Counted from the first letter of the stretch, positions 35,930 through 45,174 are shown. The stretch is DNA of 64,000 nucleotides from Ignavibacteria bacterium (GCA_017303675.1 JAFLBX010000001.1:1127970-1191969), one strand, 5' to 3'. A program made the numbers and translations. Notes: generated by a model from the sequence alone, not told the origin.

Positions 35930-36740
35930 TTTGTAAATCCTTTCTGATTTTTGTTTGTAAATTTTACTTGTTACAAAAATACTTCTGAATAGTAAGCAAT
36001 ACAAAGAAATGATTTTATATTTGTTTATCTTTTGTTTCCTGCACTGTTTTGATCAGAATAATAACGCCACCCTAAACTATTGTATATTATAGATTAAAAC
36101 TTGGAAATTTATACTTTATTGTTTTAGTACCCGATTTTTCGAAAGATTTTTACGATTGTTTTCAAAAATTGCAGTTAATAACTATCGTGGTAAAAAATCA
36201 GTAATTGAACGAAAATTTAACAAAATTGAAAGTTAGCATTATTTAAATAAAGCATTTTTTTTGATTCAGTGAACTTTGCTGTTTCAATCCTGTATTAATA
36301 TACCTCTGAAGACAGGTATAACATTAAGTAGTTTATTAAAGTCTGCCCGGACATGATCAGCGATACCTTCAGGGCTTCCTATTACGGGCTAAGCAATATC
36401 ATCATAGAAAAGTGATCATTTTATTTTACATACAAATATATTCTCAAATTTTACAGTGAACAAAGAAAGGATTTATTTATTGTTGTCAGGTTTTTATCTA
36501 AATTTTCTGTTTAAATTTTGCGGATAATCATTAAGACAATTATAAATAATGTATATAGCATAGGAATGAGAATTTATATTGTTCACAAATTCTTGTTTTA
36601 GAATAGTATTTTAAGATGTTTTTAAAAATGCGGGTTTTTTTAAGTTAAATATTTTTAAAAACGGTAATTATTGTCGTAAAAATGCGTTTTATATGGTTAA
36701 AAAGTATCATATATTGTTTTAATTTTCCGAATAAAAATAT
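35930..36740. other. 811-bp AT-rich non-coding gap with a possible coding remnant
   Basis: No convincing gene, tRNA or repeat is seen. The only notable part is a less AT-rich stretch around 36284-36388 where a minus-strand frame reads 'PVIGSPEGIADHVRADF' up to a stop at 36284. An in-frame stop interrupts it at 36389-36391 (FYDDIA lies upstream of that stop). It may be a decayed gene end. The last ~150 bp before 36741 is very AT-rich and probably holds the promoter of the following gene pair. Confidence 0.45.
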
Positions 36741-38198
36741 ATGATTAGTTCTACGCTTCTGGGAATTCTCAGTAAATTTTCTGTAAAGGAATTCAAAGAA
36801 TTCGGTGAATTCGTGAAGTCTCCGTTTTTCAATAAAAATATTCATGTAAAACATCTTTACGAATATCTGAAAAAGTTTTATCCGGAATTCAAAGATAAAA
36901 ACCTTGATAAACAAATTGTATTTGAAAAACTTTTTGGGGATAAAGAATACAATGACGGTTTTTTAAGAACGGTTATTTATAATCTGGGAAAGCTGGCTGA
37001 AGATTACCTGGCATATATTAATTTCAGAAAGGATGATCTGAACAGGGGACTGAACCTTTTAAAAGAGCTGAATGAAAGAAAACTTGAAAAGGTTTTTCTA
37101 AAGTACTACAATGAAATTGAAGAGGATATAAATTCTATAACTTTTCATGACCCCGATTATTTCTTCAAAAAGTATGAGCTCCAGAACCAGAAAGAGATCT
37201 ATATGGACTGGACAAAGTTCAAACAAAAAGATTTTAAGAATTATACGACTAATACCGTTACATATATTGATGATGAGTTAACCAGTTATTACCTTTCCAA
37301 AGCCCTTAATCATTACCGTTTTATGCTTGATAAGAACATGTATGAGCAAATTGAACACAATTTTGATTTTATTGAGCATATAATGGATTACCTTTTAACC
37401 AAAGATAATTATTTCAGGGAAAAGCTGAAGATAAAACTTCATCTTTATGAAGTTTTACTGATAAAAGAAAAGAAAGAAGAACATTTTGAGATCTTAAAAG
37501 ATATCTTTTATACCAGCTTTAACAACCTTTCCAGAAGCGATCTTTACAGCCTGCATAATATACTGCAAAGCTACTGCGTGTATATGGGCTATAATAATAA
37601 GCCGGGGTATATTCAAACCCGTTTTGAGCTGTATAAAATTTGTATTGAACAAAAACTTTATGCGGCAGCCGAACATATTTATTTTGATGATCTTATGTTC
37701 GGGAATATAGTCAGTACTGCACTGGCAGTATCTGAATTTAAGTGGGCAGAAGATTTTATTGAGGAGTATAAATCAATGCTTTCACCCGAAAATACAGATG
37801 TAGTGATAAACTATTCCTATTCAAGGCTGCATTTCAGCAAAGGCGATTATGAAAAGGCTCTATTGTTTATTAACAGCATCCGCACCATAAAGCACATACA
37901 GTATAAGCTTCCCGTTAGGGATCTTACTCTGAAAATTTATTATGAGCTGGGCATGCTGGTGCAATCTGCTTACCAGATTGATTCTTACAGGCATTTTTTG
38001 AATAATAATAAAATGTCACTTTCCGATGAAAGGTTTGCCAGAATTCTGAACTTTCTGAAGTTTTACACGCGCCTGGTTAAGATAAAAGAAAAAAATTCAT
38101 CAAAAGACCTTTTAAAATTACAGGAGGATATAGAAAGCACTCCAAATACCCTTGAAAGATCATGGCTGATAAATAAAACAGGAGAAATATTAAATTGA
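36741..38198 (+). CDS. Unknown-family ~480-residue protein, paralogue 1
   Basis: 485 residues, no signal peptide or membrane helix, mostly helical with many aromatic and charged residues. The N-terminal signature LSKFSVKEFKEFGEFVKSPFFNKN, then LYEYLKKFYPEF and a 'KLFGD' turn, is shared with the next gene (LFS block FSQKEMKEFSEFVSSPFFNKN) and, more distantly, with 47118-48605. A C-terminal pair of TPR-like helices (SRLHFSKGDYEKALLFINSI) and the ending 'ERSWLINKTGEIL' also recur. No domain is recognised. It is probably cytoplasmic and regulatory or scaffolding. It is the first gene of a two-gene unit. Confidence 0.7.
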   Translation: MISSTLLGILSKFSVKEFKEFGEFVKSPFFNKNIHVKHLYEYLKKFYPEFKDKNLDKQIVFEKLFGDKEYNDGFLRTVIYNLGKLAEDYLAYINFRKDDLNRGLNLLKELNERKLEKVFLKYYNEIEEDINSITFHDPDYFFKKYELQNQKEIYMDWTKFKQKDFKNYTTNTVTYIDDELTSYYLSKALNHYRFMLDKNMYEQIEHNFDFIEHIMDYLLTKDNYFREKLKIKLHLYEVLLIKEKKEEHFEILKDIFYTSFNNLSRSDLYSLHNILQSYCVYMGYNNKPGYIQTRFELYKICIEQKLYAAAEHIYFDDLMFGNIVSTALAVSEFKWAEDFIEEYKSMLSPENTDVVINYSYSRLHFSKGDYEKALLFINSIRTIKHIQYKLPVRDLTLKIYYELGMLVQSAYQIDSYRHFLNNNKMSLSDERFARILNFLKFYTRLVKIKEKNSSKDLLKLQEDIESTPNTLERSWLINKTGEILN

Positions 38199-39631
38199 AC
38201 CGAAGCAGTCTCATAGAAGCATTCAGAACATTTTCGCAAAAAGAAATGAAGGAGTTTTCGGAATTCGTATCTTCTCCATTTTTTAATAAAAACGTTAATG
38301 TTGTAAAGCTGTTCGAGTTGATCAAAAAAAATTACCCGGATTTTGAGCCGGTTAAAATAGAAAAAGAAAAAGTATTTTCAAAGCTTTTTCCGGGGAAGCC
38401 GTTTAAAGACAGTACTCTAAGGTTATTGATGTACTATTTATATGAGCTTGTTGAAAAATTCCTGGCTTATAACAGATTCTGTGAAGATAAGTTCAGGCAA
38501 AAAGATATTTTGCTTGAAGAATTGTTCTCAAGAAAGTTATTTAAAGATTACGAGAAGTTAATCGATGCAGCAAATGAGGACCTGGACGCATTTAATGTTC
38601 ACGATAATAATTATTTCAGGAACCGGTACCTGTTCGCTGAGCATAAACTCAACTATCTTGCTGAAATTTACATGGGTAAATATGAAAAGTATCTTACTAA
38701 AGATAATATCCAGCTTTTCAGCGATAATATCACGAATTTTTACCTCGTAAGTGTATTGAAATATTATGCCATCACCCTGAACACGGTTTATTTATATAAT
38801 GTAAAAGTTGATACATCGGTTCTTGAAAATATTCTTGTAAATTTTAATATTCATCAGTTTGAAAGTGTTCCCTTGATAATTATATACTACAGGGTAATAA
38901 TGCTGTTCATTAAACCCGAAGATGAAGAGAACTATCATAAGCTGAAAGAGCTGGTTATAAAACATGAAAATGAGATAGGTGATTCCATTGGTGATCTTTA
39001 TATCAATATGGAAAATTATTGTGTAAGGTGTTTAAGAATGGGTAAGCAGGAGTATCTTGACGAATCATTTACAATTTATGAGCTTGAACTAAAAAAGAAT
39101 ACATACAAAAATCACGGTTACATGCCGAATTCTTTTTTTTCAAGTATGGTGGTAACTGCTTCAAAACTAAAACGATTTGAATGGCTCAGAAATTTTATTA
39201 AGGATCATAAAGATGAGATTCATGAATCTTCGAGGGAAGCATATTATTACTACGGGATGGCTTATCTTGAAAATGAAGAAGGAAATTATGAAAAAGCGCT
39301 TGAATACCTGGCCAAAAGCAAGCCTGAAGAAGTATATCTTAAAATGGACCTTAGAATCCTGCAGTCAAGGATATATTACGGATTAAACTGGACACTGCCG
39401 CTTCAATCTTTGCTTGATACTTTTAAAAAGACTGTGCAGAATAATAAATTTATGACTGATATGAGAAAAACTCAATATCACAAATTTATTAAATATACCA
39501 ATTACTTAAATAATATCAGGTATAAAGAAGATAAGCCGGCAGCTCTTGAGCTTTTATACGAACTTGAACGGGATGAATATTTTGCTTATAAACTATGGAT
39601 AGTTGAAGAAGTGAAGAAATTAACTGAATAA
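38195..39631 (+). CDS. Unknown-family ~480-residue protein, paralogue 2 (translationally coupled)
   Basis: 478 residues starting at TTG 38195, which overlaps the stop of paralogue 1 (TTGA); GGAG lies 12 bp upstream. Same plan as the preceding gene: an N-terminal FSQKEMKEFSEFVSSPFFNKN block, 'LFELIKKNYPDFEPV', 'KLFPGKPFKDSTLRLLMYYLYEL', a long helical middle and a TPR-like C-terminal part (YYYGMAYLENEEGNYEKALEYL). Coupled translation suggests the two paralogues act together, perhaps as a heteromer; that is inference. No known domain recognised. Confidence 0.7.
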   Translation: MNRSSLIEAFRTFSQKEMKEFSEFVSSPFFNKNVNVVKLFELIKKNYPDFEPVKIEKEKVFSKLFPGKPFKDSTLRLLMYYLYELVEKFLAYNRFCEDKFRQKDILLEELFSRKLFKDYEKLIDAANEDLDAFNVHDNNYFRNRYLFAEHKLNYLAEIYMGKYEKYLTKDNIQLFSDNITNFYLVSVLKYYAITLNTVYLYNVKVDTSVLENILVNFNIHQFESVPLIIIYYRVIMLFIKPEDEENYHKLKELVIKHENEIGDSIGDLYINMENYCVRCLRMGKQEYLDESFTIYELELKKNTYKNHGYMPNSFFSSMVVTASKLKRFEWLRNFIKDHKDEIHESSREAYYYYGMAYLENEEGNYEKALEYLAKSKPEEVYLKMDLRILQSRIYYGLNWTLPLQSLLDTFKKTVQNNKFMTDMRKTQYHKFIKYTNYLNNIRYKEDKPAALELLYELERDEYFAYKLWIVEEVKKLTE

Positions 39632-39639
39632 AACAGATT

Positions 39640-40281
39640 TTATGGAGCAAGCCTTTCAATTTTCCAGCCGGATTTATTTTTGATATATCTCACTCTGTCG
39701 TGAAGCCTGTTTGGTCTTCCCTGCCAGAACTCGAATGAGTCCGGTATCAGCCGGTAACCGCCCCAAACATCAGGCAGGGGAACGTGGTTTTTGAATTTCA
39801 TCATATACTTTAAAAATTCCTTTACAATTGCCGAACGGCTTTCGATCACACTGCTTTGTTTGGATGCCCATGCGCCGACCCTGCTTTTATAAGGGCGTGT
39901 ATTGAAATATTCTTCACTTTCCTTTTGTGAAACTTTCTCTATTGTTCCTTCAATTCTTATCTGTCTCTCAAGCTTATCCCAGTAAAACAATAAACTTCCG
40001 AAAGGATTTTCTTCAATTTCTTTCCCTTTTTTACTTTTATAATTGGTATAAAAAACAAACCCGTTATCATGGATTCCTTTCAGCAATACAATCCTTGCGG
40101 AAGGTTTACCTGCTTTTGTAGCAGTCGCCAGGGTCATAGCATTAGGCTCTAAGAATCCTGATTTTAAAACATCCTGAAACCATTTTTCGAATTGTTTGAA
40201 AGGGTCTTTGCTTACGCTGCTTGCAGATAAGGTGCTTTTGGAATACTGTCTTCTTAGATTCTGAATTTCTTTATCATCCAT
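39640..40281 (-). CDS. pdxH: Pyridoxamine 5'-phosphate oxidase
   Basis: FMN enzyme producing pyridoxal 5'-phosphate from pyridoxine or pyridoxamine phosphate. 213 residues, the usual size. Diagnostic segments are EPNAMTLATATKAGKPSARIVLLKG, GFVFYTNYKSKKGKEI, FYWDKLERQIRIEG, SRVGAWASKQS and the C-terminal WGGYRLIPDSFEFWQGRPNRLHDR...GWKIERLAP. All FMN and substrate contacts recognisable from the family are present. A full promoter (TTG-N21-TAAATTTG) lies directly upstream. Confidence 0.97.
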   Translation of the reverse strand: MDDKEIQNLRRQYSKSTLSASSVSKDPFKQFEKWFQDVLKSGFLEPNAMTLATATKAGKPSARIVLLKGIHDNGFVFYTNYKSKKGKEIEENPFGSLLFYWDKLERQIRIEGTIEKVSQKESEEYFNTRPYKSRVGAWASKQSSVIESRSAIVKEFLKYMMKFKNHVPLPDVWGGYRLIPDSFEFWQGRPNRLHDRVRYIKNKSGWKIERLAP

Positions 40282-40285
40282 AATA

Positions 40286-40317
40286 CAAATTTACCAATAG
40301 AATGATAAATTTAACAA
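40286..40317 (-). promoter_or_regulatory. Bacteroidota-type promoter of pdxH
   Basis: Read on the minus strand: TTG (40317-40315), 21 nt, then TAAATTTG (40293-40286), ending 4 bp before the ATG. Both elements fit TTG-N19-21-TAnnTTTG, and the spacing implies a very short leader. Confidence 0.6.
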
Positions 40318-40331
40318 CCTATAATATCACT

Positions 40332-40730
40332 CTATTTTTTTCTGTAAATAATATAGGCATTTCCTGCTTTTTCAAACCCGATCTTGGGGTAATACTCCAT
40401 TGCTTCAGGTGCAGAAAGCAATACCAGGTTGGATTCATCGCCGATGAGCTTTTGAATTTCATTTACTAATTCATGACCAATTCCCTGGTTCTGGTAATCT
40501 TTGTTTACTGCCAGATCAGAAAGATAACAGCAATAGGCAAAATCACTTAATGCCCTGGCAATTCCAACAAGTTTTTCTCCATCCCAGGCAGTAACTATCA
40601 GATTGGAATTATCTATCATATTTTTGATCCTGTTAAGATCTTCCACCGGACGCTTGATCCCCGATGCCTTAAACAGCTCCGATAGCTCATGTGCTTCTAA
40701 TTTTGCGTTGGTTTTATAACTTATTACCAT
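40332..40730 (-). CDS. GNAT-family N-acetyltransferase
   Basis: 132 residues, one complete GNAT fold. It has strand beta4 'CCYLSDLAVNKDYQNQGIGHELVNEI', carrying the acetyl-CoA pyrophosphate loop Q-N-Q-G-I-G, then 'LVLLSAPEAMEYYPKIGFEKAGNAYII', the C-terminal YxxxGF motif. Substrate not predictable. It precedes pdxH on the same strand at 50 bp, with an SRPBCC-like gene 13 bp upstream. Confidence 0.9.
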   Translation of the reverse strand: MVISYKTNAKLEAHELSELFKASGIKRPVEDLNRIKNMIDNSNLIVTAWDGEKLVGIARALSDFAYCCYLSDLAVNKDYQNQGIGHELVNEIQKLIGDESNLVLLSAPEAMEYYPKIGFEKAGNAYIIYRKK

Positions 40731-40743
40731 AAACTCAAATTAT

Positions 40744-41178
40744 TTATCTGAAATATGATCTGTAAACTGGTTTTCTATAATAAAATTGCATAAAAAATGC
40801 GGGAAACAGCAAAAAATCCATCAATTTATTTCCTGATTTATATGTAATATCATCAATAATTATACTACTATCAACAGAATTTTCTATTATGTGTTTATGT
40901 TTCCAGTACTTTAATGGCTTTGGCAGAACTTTTCCTTCATCAATAAAATATATTTCCTTTTCGTTTTGAACCTGTTCTGTTATCAATGATGTCCATTGCT
41001 GTTTGAAACCTAAAATATTAACTTCCACCTGCACAATATCACCTTCGCTGCATCCCTCAAACCTTTTTACTTTTAAACCAACCAAAGGGGGTTTAAGTTT
41101 CATAAATAGATTAATATCAAAGCCTTGGAAAACTTTTCTGTAATTTTGACCTACTTTTGTCTTTATTAATATGCGCAT
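40744..41178 (-). CDS. SRPBCC (START-like) ligand-binding domain protein
   Basis: 144 residues with the order of a Bet v1/START-like fold: 'MRILIKTKVGQNYRKVFQGFDINLFMKL', then 'VKRFEGCSEGDIVQVEV' and 'WTSLITEQVQNEKEIYFIDEG', and a long C-terminal helix 'GNKLMDFLLFPAFFMQFYYRKPVYRSYF'. Ligand unknown. Assignment is by fold pattern only. It lies between the icd terminator and the GNAT gene and probably forms a unit with the latter. Confidence 0.65.
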   Translation of the reverse strand: MRILIKTKVGQNYRKVFQGFDINLFMKLKPPLVGLKVKRFEGCSEGDIVQVEVNILGFKQQWTSLITEQVQNEKEIYFIDEGKVLPKPLKYWKHKHIIENSVDSSIIIDDITYKSGNKLMDFLLFPAFFMQFYYRKPVYRSYFR

Positions 41179-41183
41179 TTAAA

Positions 41184-41217
41184 ATAAAAACGGCTCTGTT
41201 TTTAAAACAGAGCCGTA
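41184..41217 (-). terminator. Intrinsic terminator of isocitrate dehydrogenase
   Basis: On the minus strand, ACGGCTCTGTTTT-AAAAACAGAGCCG is followed by TTTTATTTT, about 23 bp after the icd stop. It is also just 6 bp before the next ATG, so it may isolate or attenuate the downstream genes. Confidence 0.9.
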
Positions 41218-41239
41218 AGTAAAATATCTAAAGATAAAT

Positions 41240-42694
41240 TTATTGACCCTGAGCCAGAGAAAATCCGGGCACGCCATCAAAAGTACAGAGATTTTCAATT
41301 TTGATAAAATCAAAACCTGCATTTTTAATAGCTTCAAGCTGTTTAATGATCTGCTCATGAGAAACTGCTTCCCCGTCATTTATGGACTGAAAACGGCATC
41401 TCCAGTGATCAACGCAGAATGTTTCTGAATGTCCGCCCGGATAAACTTTTACACCGCGGTTGGATATCATTACAAGCTTTAATCCTTCTATTGCAATCTT
41501 TTTCATTTGTTCACCGAGCTCATTTGCTGAACCTGAATTCCAGTGAATATATATATCAGAGCCTACGGTTTCTTTTTTTGCTTTTTTAATATTCCTGTAG
41601 TCATAATGATCGTAAACCTTTAAATTAAAATCATTGTATGCTACTTCTTTTAATTTAGATGGTTTTTGTCCCAGTCTTGCAATAACTGCTTCACCAAATT
41701 CTTTAGTGCCAACTTTTTCTTTACTGTTACCTTCTTTATATATATCATAAGTATGTACGCCGTCTTCAATAGTTTTTAGCCATGCGTTATGAACTTTTTG
41801 CGCAACTTCTGTCTGGTTAATATGTGCTAACATCATTACAGCGCCAAGTAACAGACCTGAAGGGTTTGCTGAATTCTGTCCGGCTCTCCTGGGAGCAGAA
41901 CCGTGAATAGCTTCAAACATAGCGCATTTATCGCCTATATTGGCAGAACCTGCAAGACCTACTGAGCCGGTCATCTGCGCTGTAACATCTGAAAGTATAT
42001 CACCGTAAAGATTTTCCATCACTATCACATCAAACTGTTCAGGTGTTGTAGCAAGCTTGGCAGCGCCTATATCAACAATCCAGGTTTCATTTTCAAGATC
42101 GGGATATTCCAGCGCAATTTTATCAAATATTTTATGAAATAACCCGTCAGTTATCTTCATAATATTATCTTTAACAAAACAGGTAACTTTTTTTCTGTTG
42201 TTTGCCCTGGCATATTCAAATGCATACCTGATAATTTTTTCTGATCCGGGTTCAGTAATAATTTTTAAACACTGGGTAACCTGGTCAGTATGTCTGTATT
42301 CAATTCCGGCATAAGTATCTTCTTCATTTTCTCTAACGATTACTACATCCATTACAGGATGTTTTGTTTCCACAAATGGAAAATAGGAATAACACGGTCT
42401 TACATTGGCATATAAACCGAGTGTTTTTCTTGTGGTAACATTCAGGCTTTTAAAGCCGCCGCCCTGCGGGGTAGTAATTGGAGCTTTTAAGAAAACTTTT
42501 GTTCTCATTAATGAATCCCATGCACTGGGTTCAATACCGGCAGAGTTTCCCCTGGCATATACTTTTTCGCCAATTTCAATAACTTCAATATCAATTTTTG
42601 CACCGGCTGCTTTAATTATATCTAATGTAGCCTGCATAATTTCAGGACCTATTCCATCGCCATAAGCCACTGTAATTGGAGTATTTTCAGACAT
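41240..42694 (-). CDS. icd: Isocitrate dehydrogenase (NADP-dependent, Thermus-like long form)
   Basis: TCA-cycle enzyme converting isocitrate to 2-oxoglutarate. 484 residues: the beta-decarboxylating dehydrogenase core (about 1-335) plus a C-terminal extension (about 340-484) as in the Thermus thermophilus enzyme. Signatures are AYGDGIGPEI, TTRKTLGLYANVRPCYSY (isocitrate-binding Thr/Arg residues), VIVRENEEDTYAGIEY, NLYGDILSDVTAQMTGSVGLAGSANIG and MFEAIHGSAPRRAGQNSANPSG. The C-terminal domain ends with a short DGVPGFSLAQGQ tail. Cofactor preference is inferred from overall similarity, not from specific residues. Confidence 0.94.
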   Translation of the reverse strand: MSENTPITVAYGDGIGPEIMQATLDIIKAAGAKIDIEVIEIGEKVYARGNSAGIEPSAWDSLMRTKVFLKAPITTPQGGGFKSLNVTTRKTLGLYANVRPCYSYFPFVETKHPVMDVVIVRENEEDTYAGIEYRHTDQVTQCLKIITEPGSEKIIRYAFEYARANNRKKVTCFVKDNIMKITDGLFHKIFDKIALEYPDLENETWIVDIGAAKLATTPEQFDVIVMENLYGDILSDVTAQMTGSVGLAGSANIGDKCAMFEAIHGSAPRRAGQNSANPSGLLLGAVMMLAHINQTEVAQKVHNAWLKTIEDGVHTYDIYKEGNSKEKVGTKEFGEAVIARLGQKPSKLKEVAYNDFNLKVYDHYDYRNIKKAKKETVGSDIYIHWNSGSANELGEQMKKIAIEGLKLVMISNRGVKVYPGGHSETFCVDHWRCRFQSINDGEAVSHEQIIKQLEAIKNAGFDFIKIENLCTFDGVPGFSLAQGQ

Positions 42695-42864
42695 TTAATA
42701 TCCTTTCTTGAATATATTTTATATTTTTTATATAATTTCGGAGTGTATGTGCAAAATTACGAATTTAATGGGTAAAATTAAATGTAGTTTTTGGGTTTCA
42801 AAATGAAACTATAGGTCTCTAAATTGCATCTAATAATGAAAGAAAACCTCAAAAAAATCAAATT

Positions 42865-43809
42865 TTGAACATAGCCTTCTTTAAAAATTTTCCTGATTTC
42901 TCAAGCCCCGGATTTAACGAAAAAGATTATTACAATATTTACATGAATTCCAGTGTGCTGATTAACGCACGATCAAGAAATGTAAAATATCCTGAAAATC
43001 CGGGGGGACCTCTTACAATTAAATATGTTTTTAAAGGCGAAGAATTTTATTTTAGCAATAACAGATTTTACCGGGTGAATAAAAATAATTTTCTCTTATT
43101 TAACCAGTCGCAGAAATACAGCAGTTATATTAACAGTACAGAAGATACTCATTCTTTTTCCGTTTTTTTTGAAAGCTCGTTTGTTGAGCATGTTCTGGGA
43201 TCTTTGCTTGATCCAGTTGATAAAATTCTTGAATCCCCCGATACTTTTAAAAATATACCTGGTCGTTTTAATTTTATCGAAACACTTTATCCGGCCGATA
43301 GTATCATAATACCTGCTCTTACTGAGATAAGGCAGAGCATGTATCTTAACAATTACCCTAAAGAATATTACACAGAGCGGTTGAGTATACTGCTTGAAGA
43401 GATTTTAAAACTTAACAGGCAGCTTTACAGCAGAATCGATAAAGTCCAGGCTGTAAAGCAATCTACTAAAATTGAAGTTTACAGGAGATTATGTATTGCC
43501 CGCGACTATATTGAGTCATCAATTGAAAAGAAAATTTCCCTTTCAGAAATTGCAAAAGCTTCATGTATGTGTGAGCATCACCTTCTTCGGGAATTCAGGA
43601 AATATTACAGTCTGACTCCCTATCAGTATTTGATCAGAGCCAGGCTAAATAATGCAAAAGAACTGCTTGCTGTTTCTGAAAAGCCAATTTCGGAAATTTC
43701 AATAGAATCAGGGTTTGAATATTTAAGCTCTTTCAGCGAATCGTTTATCCGCCATTTCAAAATCACTCCAACTGATTACCGCAAATCTCAAAAAGTCAAT
43801 TCTAAGTAA
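42865..43809 (+). CDS. AraC-family transcriptional regulator
   Basis: 314 residues, starting at TTG 42865. The N-terminal ~190 residues are a cupin-like sensor domain (GEEFYFSNNRFYRVNKNNFLLFNQSQKYSSYI). The C-terminal ~100 residues contain the two helix-turn-helix units of AraC: 'KKISLSEIAKASCMCEHHLLREFRKYYSLTPYQYLIRARLNNAKELLAVSEKPISEISIESGFEYLSSFSESFIRHFKITPTDYRK'. It is divergent from icd across a 170-bp gap and could control it or the downstream T9SS gene. The effector is unknown. Confidence 0.93.
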   Translation: MNIAFFKNFPDFSSPGFNEKDYYNIYMNSSVLINARSRNVKYPENPGGPLTIKYVFKGEEFYFSNNRFYRVNKNNFLLFNQSQKYSSYINSTEDTHSFSVFFESSFVEHVLGSLLDPVDKILESPDTFKNIPGRFNFIETLYPADSIIIPALTEIRQSMYLNNYPKEYYTERLSILLEEILKLNRQLYSRIDKVQAVKQSTKIEVYRRLCIARDYIESSIEKKISLSEIAKASCMCEHHLLREFRKYYSLTPYQYLIRARLNNAKELLAVSEKPISEISIESGFEYLSSFSESFIRHFKITPTDYRKSQKVNSK

Positions 43810-43830
43810 ATCTGTTTTTAAGGTAAGCAT

Positions 43831-43838
43831 TATTTTTG
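43831..43838 (+). promoter_or_regulatory. Candidate -7 box for the T9SS gene at 43873
   Basis: TATTTTTG (TAnnTTTG), 34 bp before the ATG; no clear -33 TTG. Confidence 0.35.
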
Positions 43839-43872
43839 TTCAGTTAAATTAATACAGCCAAATAAAGTAATT

Positions 43873-45087
43873 ATGAAATATAAATTTTTAATTCTCCTTG
43901 TTTTTCTGATACAAAGTAATGTTTCGGCGCAAAATGGCTGGCAGCAGCAGGCCAGCGGCACTACATCAACCTTGCTGGGCGTAGTAACTGTAAATAATAA
44001 TAATGCCTATGTTTGCGGTATTAACGGAGTAATCCTGAAAACAACCAACAGCGGATTAAACTGGTTTACATTAAATACAGGCACTAACAGGTTCCTGAGA
44101 AGCATTACATACGTTAATTCAGAAACAATCATTGCCGCCGGCGAGCTTGGAATAATAATCAAAACTACCAATAGCGGTGTAAACTGGCTTACACTTACCA
44201 GCGGAACTAACAGTACTTTAGTGAACATTCATTTCTCTGATGCACTGAACGGCACTGCAGTTGGCTTAAACGGCACAATTTCCAGAACGAACAACGGAGG
44301 CGATTCATGGCAGGTGCAGCAAAGCGGTGTGAATGCTGAATTGACCGGCGTCTTTTTTACAGACCCTTTAAATGGATATATTTCAGGATTCGGAGGACTG
44401 GTTTTAAGAACTACAAACAATGGAATGAACTGGTTTCAAACCCCCTCAAATTTAACTAATGATCTGAGGGCAATATATTTTACAGATAGTAATAACGGAA
44501 TTGTATGCAGAATGGGCGGCAGCTTGATAAGAACAACTGATGCAGGGGCTACGTGGACAAACATTTCAAGCGGCACAACTAACGGATTATATTCAGTGAG
44601 TTTTACAGGCCCTGTAACCGGTTATATTTGCGGAACAGGCAGAATTCTGAAAACTTCTAACAGCGGTTTGAATTGGACCAATCAGCCTGTAAATATATCA
44701 GGCGATCTGTACAGCATTGATTTTTCAGATGAATTAAACGGACTAGCTGTTGGTCAAAACGGAACAATATTGAGAACAATTAGCGGCGGAATTGGTATCA
44801 AACAAATATCAAATGAAATACCTGTAAATTTTGCTCTGCATCAAAATTACCCGAACCCGTTTAATCCTTCAACTGATATTAACTTCGATCTTTCTGAATC
44901 AACTCAAGTCAAAATGACTGTATTTGATATCACCGGCAGGCTTATTGAAGTAATTGCTGATGAATTTCTGCATCCGGGAAAGTATAAAACAGTCTGGTAC
45001 CCTGGTGAGCTGCCAAGCGGAATTTATCTCTGCCGAATAGAAACTGAAAAGTATACTTCTGCAGTAAAAATGATATTTTTGAAATAA
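43873..45087 (+). CDS. T9SS-sorted protein with Ycf48-like repeats
   Basis: 404 residues. Signal peptide about 1-20 (FLILLVFLIQSNVSAQ). Residues ~25-305 are seven ~42-residue repeats of the form '[IV]LKTTNSGLNW......GT...L..I.F.D..NG.AVG.NGT', the Ycf48-like beta-propeller. The type A sorting domain is at ~315-404 (HQNYPNPFNPSTDINF, ending VKMIFLK). It shares design with 2656-3900 but has more regular repeats. An extracellular propeller used for binding is likely; no catalytic residues are apparent. Confidence 0.9.
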   Translation: MKYKFLILLVFLIQSNVSAQNGWQQQASGTTSTLLGVVTVNNNNAYVCGINGVILKTTNSGLNWFTLNTGTNRFLRSITYVNSETIIAAGELGIIIKTTNSGVNWLTLTSGTNSTLVNIHFSDALNGTAVGLNGTISRTNNGGDSWQVQQSGVNAELTGVFFTDPLNGYISGFGGLVLRTTNNGMNWFQTPSNLTNDLRAIYFTDSNNGIVCRMGGSLIRTTDAGATWTNISSGTTNGLYSVSFTGPVTGYICGTGRILKTSNSGLNWTNQPVNISGDLYSIDFSDELNGLAVGQNGTILRTISGGIGIKQISNEIPVNFALHQNYPNPFNPSTDINFDLSESTQVKMTVFDITGRLIEVIADEFLHPGKYKTVWYPGELPSGIYLCRIETEKYTSAVKMIFLK

Positions 45088-45174
45088 ATATCGCAATAAT
45101 AAATTTTTGAAACCTTATAAGCCTTTAAACCATCTAAATAAAAAGCTCTCCTAATTTATTAATCTGCATACATT

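Noticed and set aside
35930-36004. Upstream ATG at 36004 for the MFGFGKK protein
   Set aside because: The 25 extra residues look non-native, and AAAGGA sits at correct spacing before the inner ATG.
36353-36415. 20-codon plus-strand frame starting at ATG 36353
   Set aside because: Too short, no ribosome site, no recognisable sequence.
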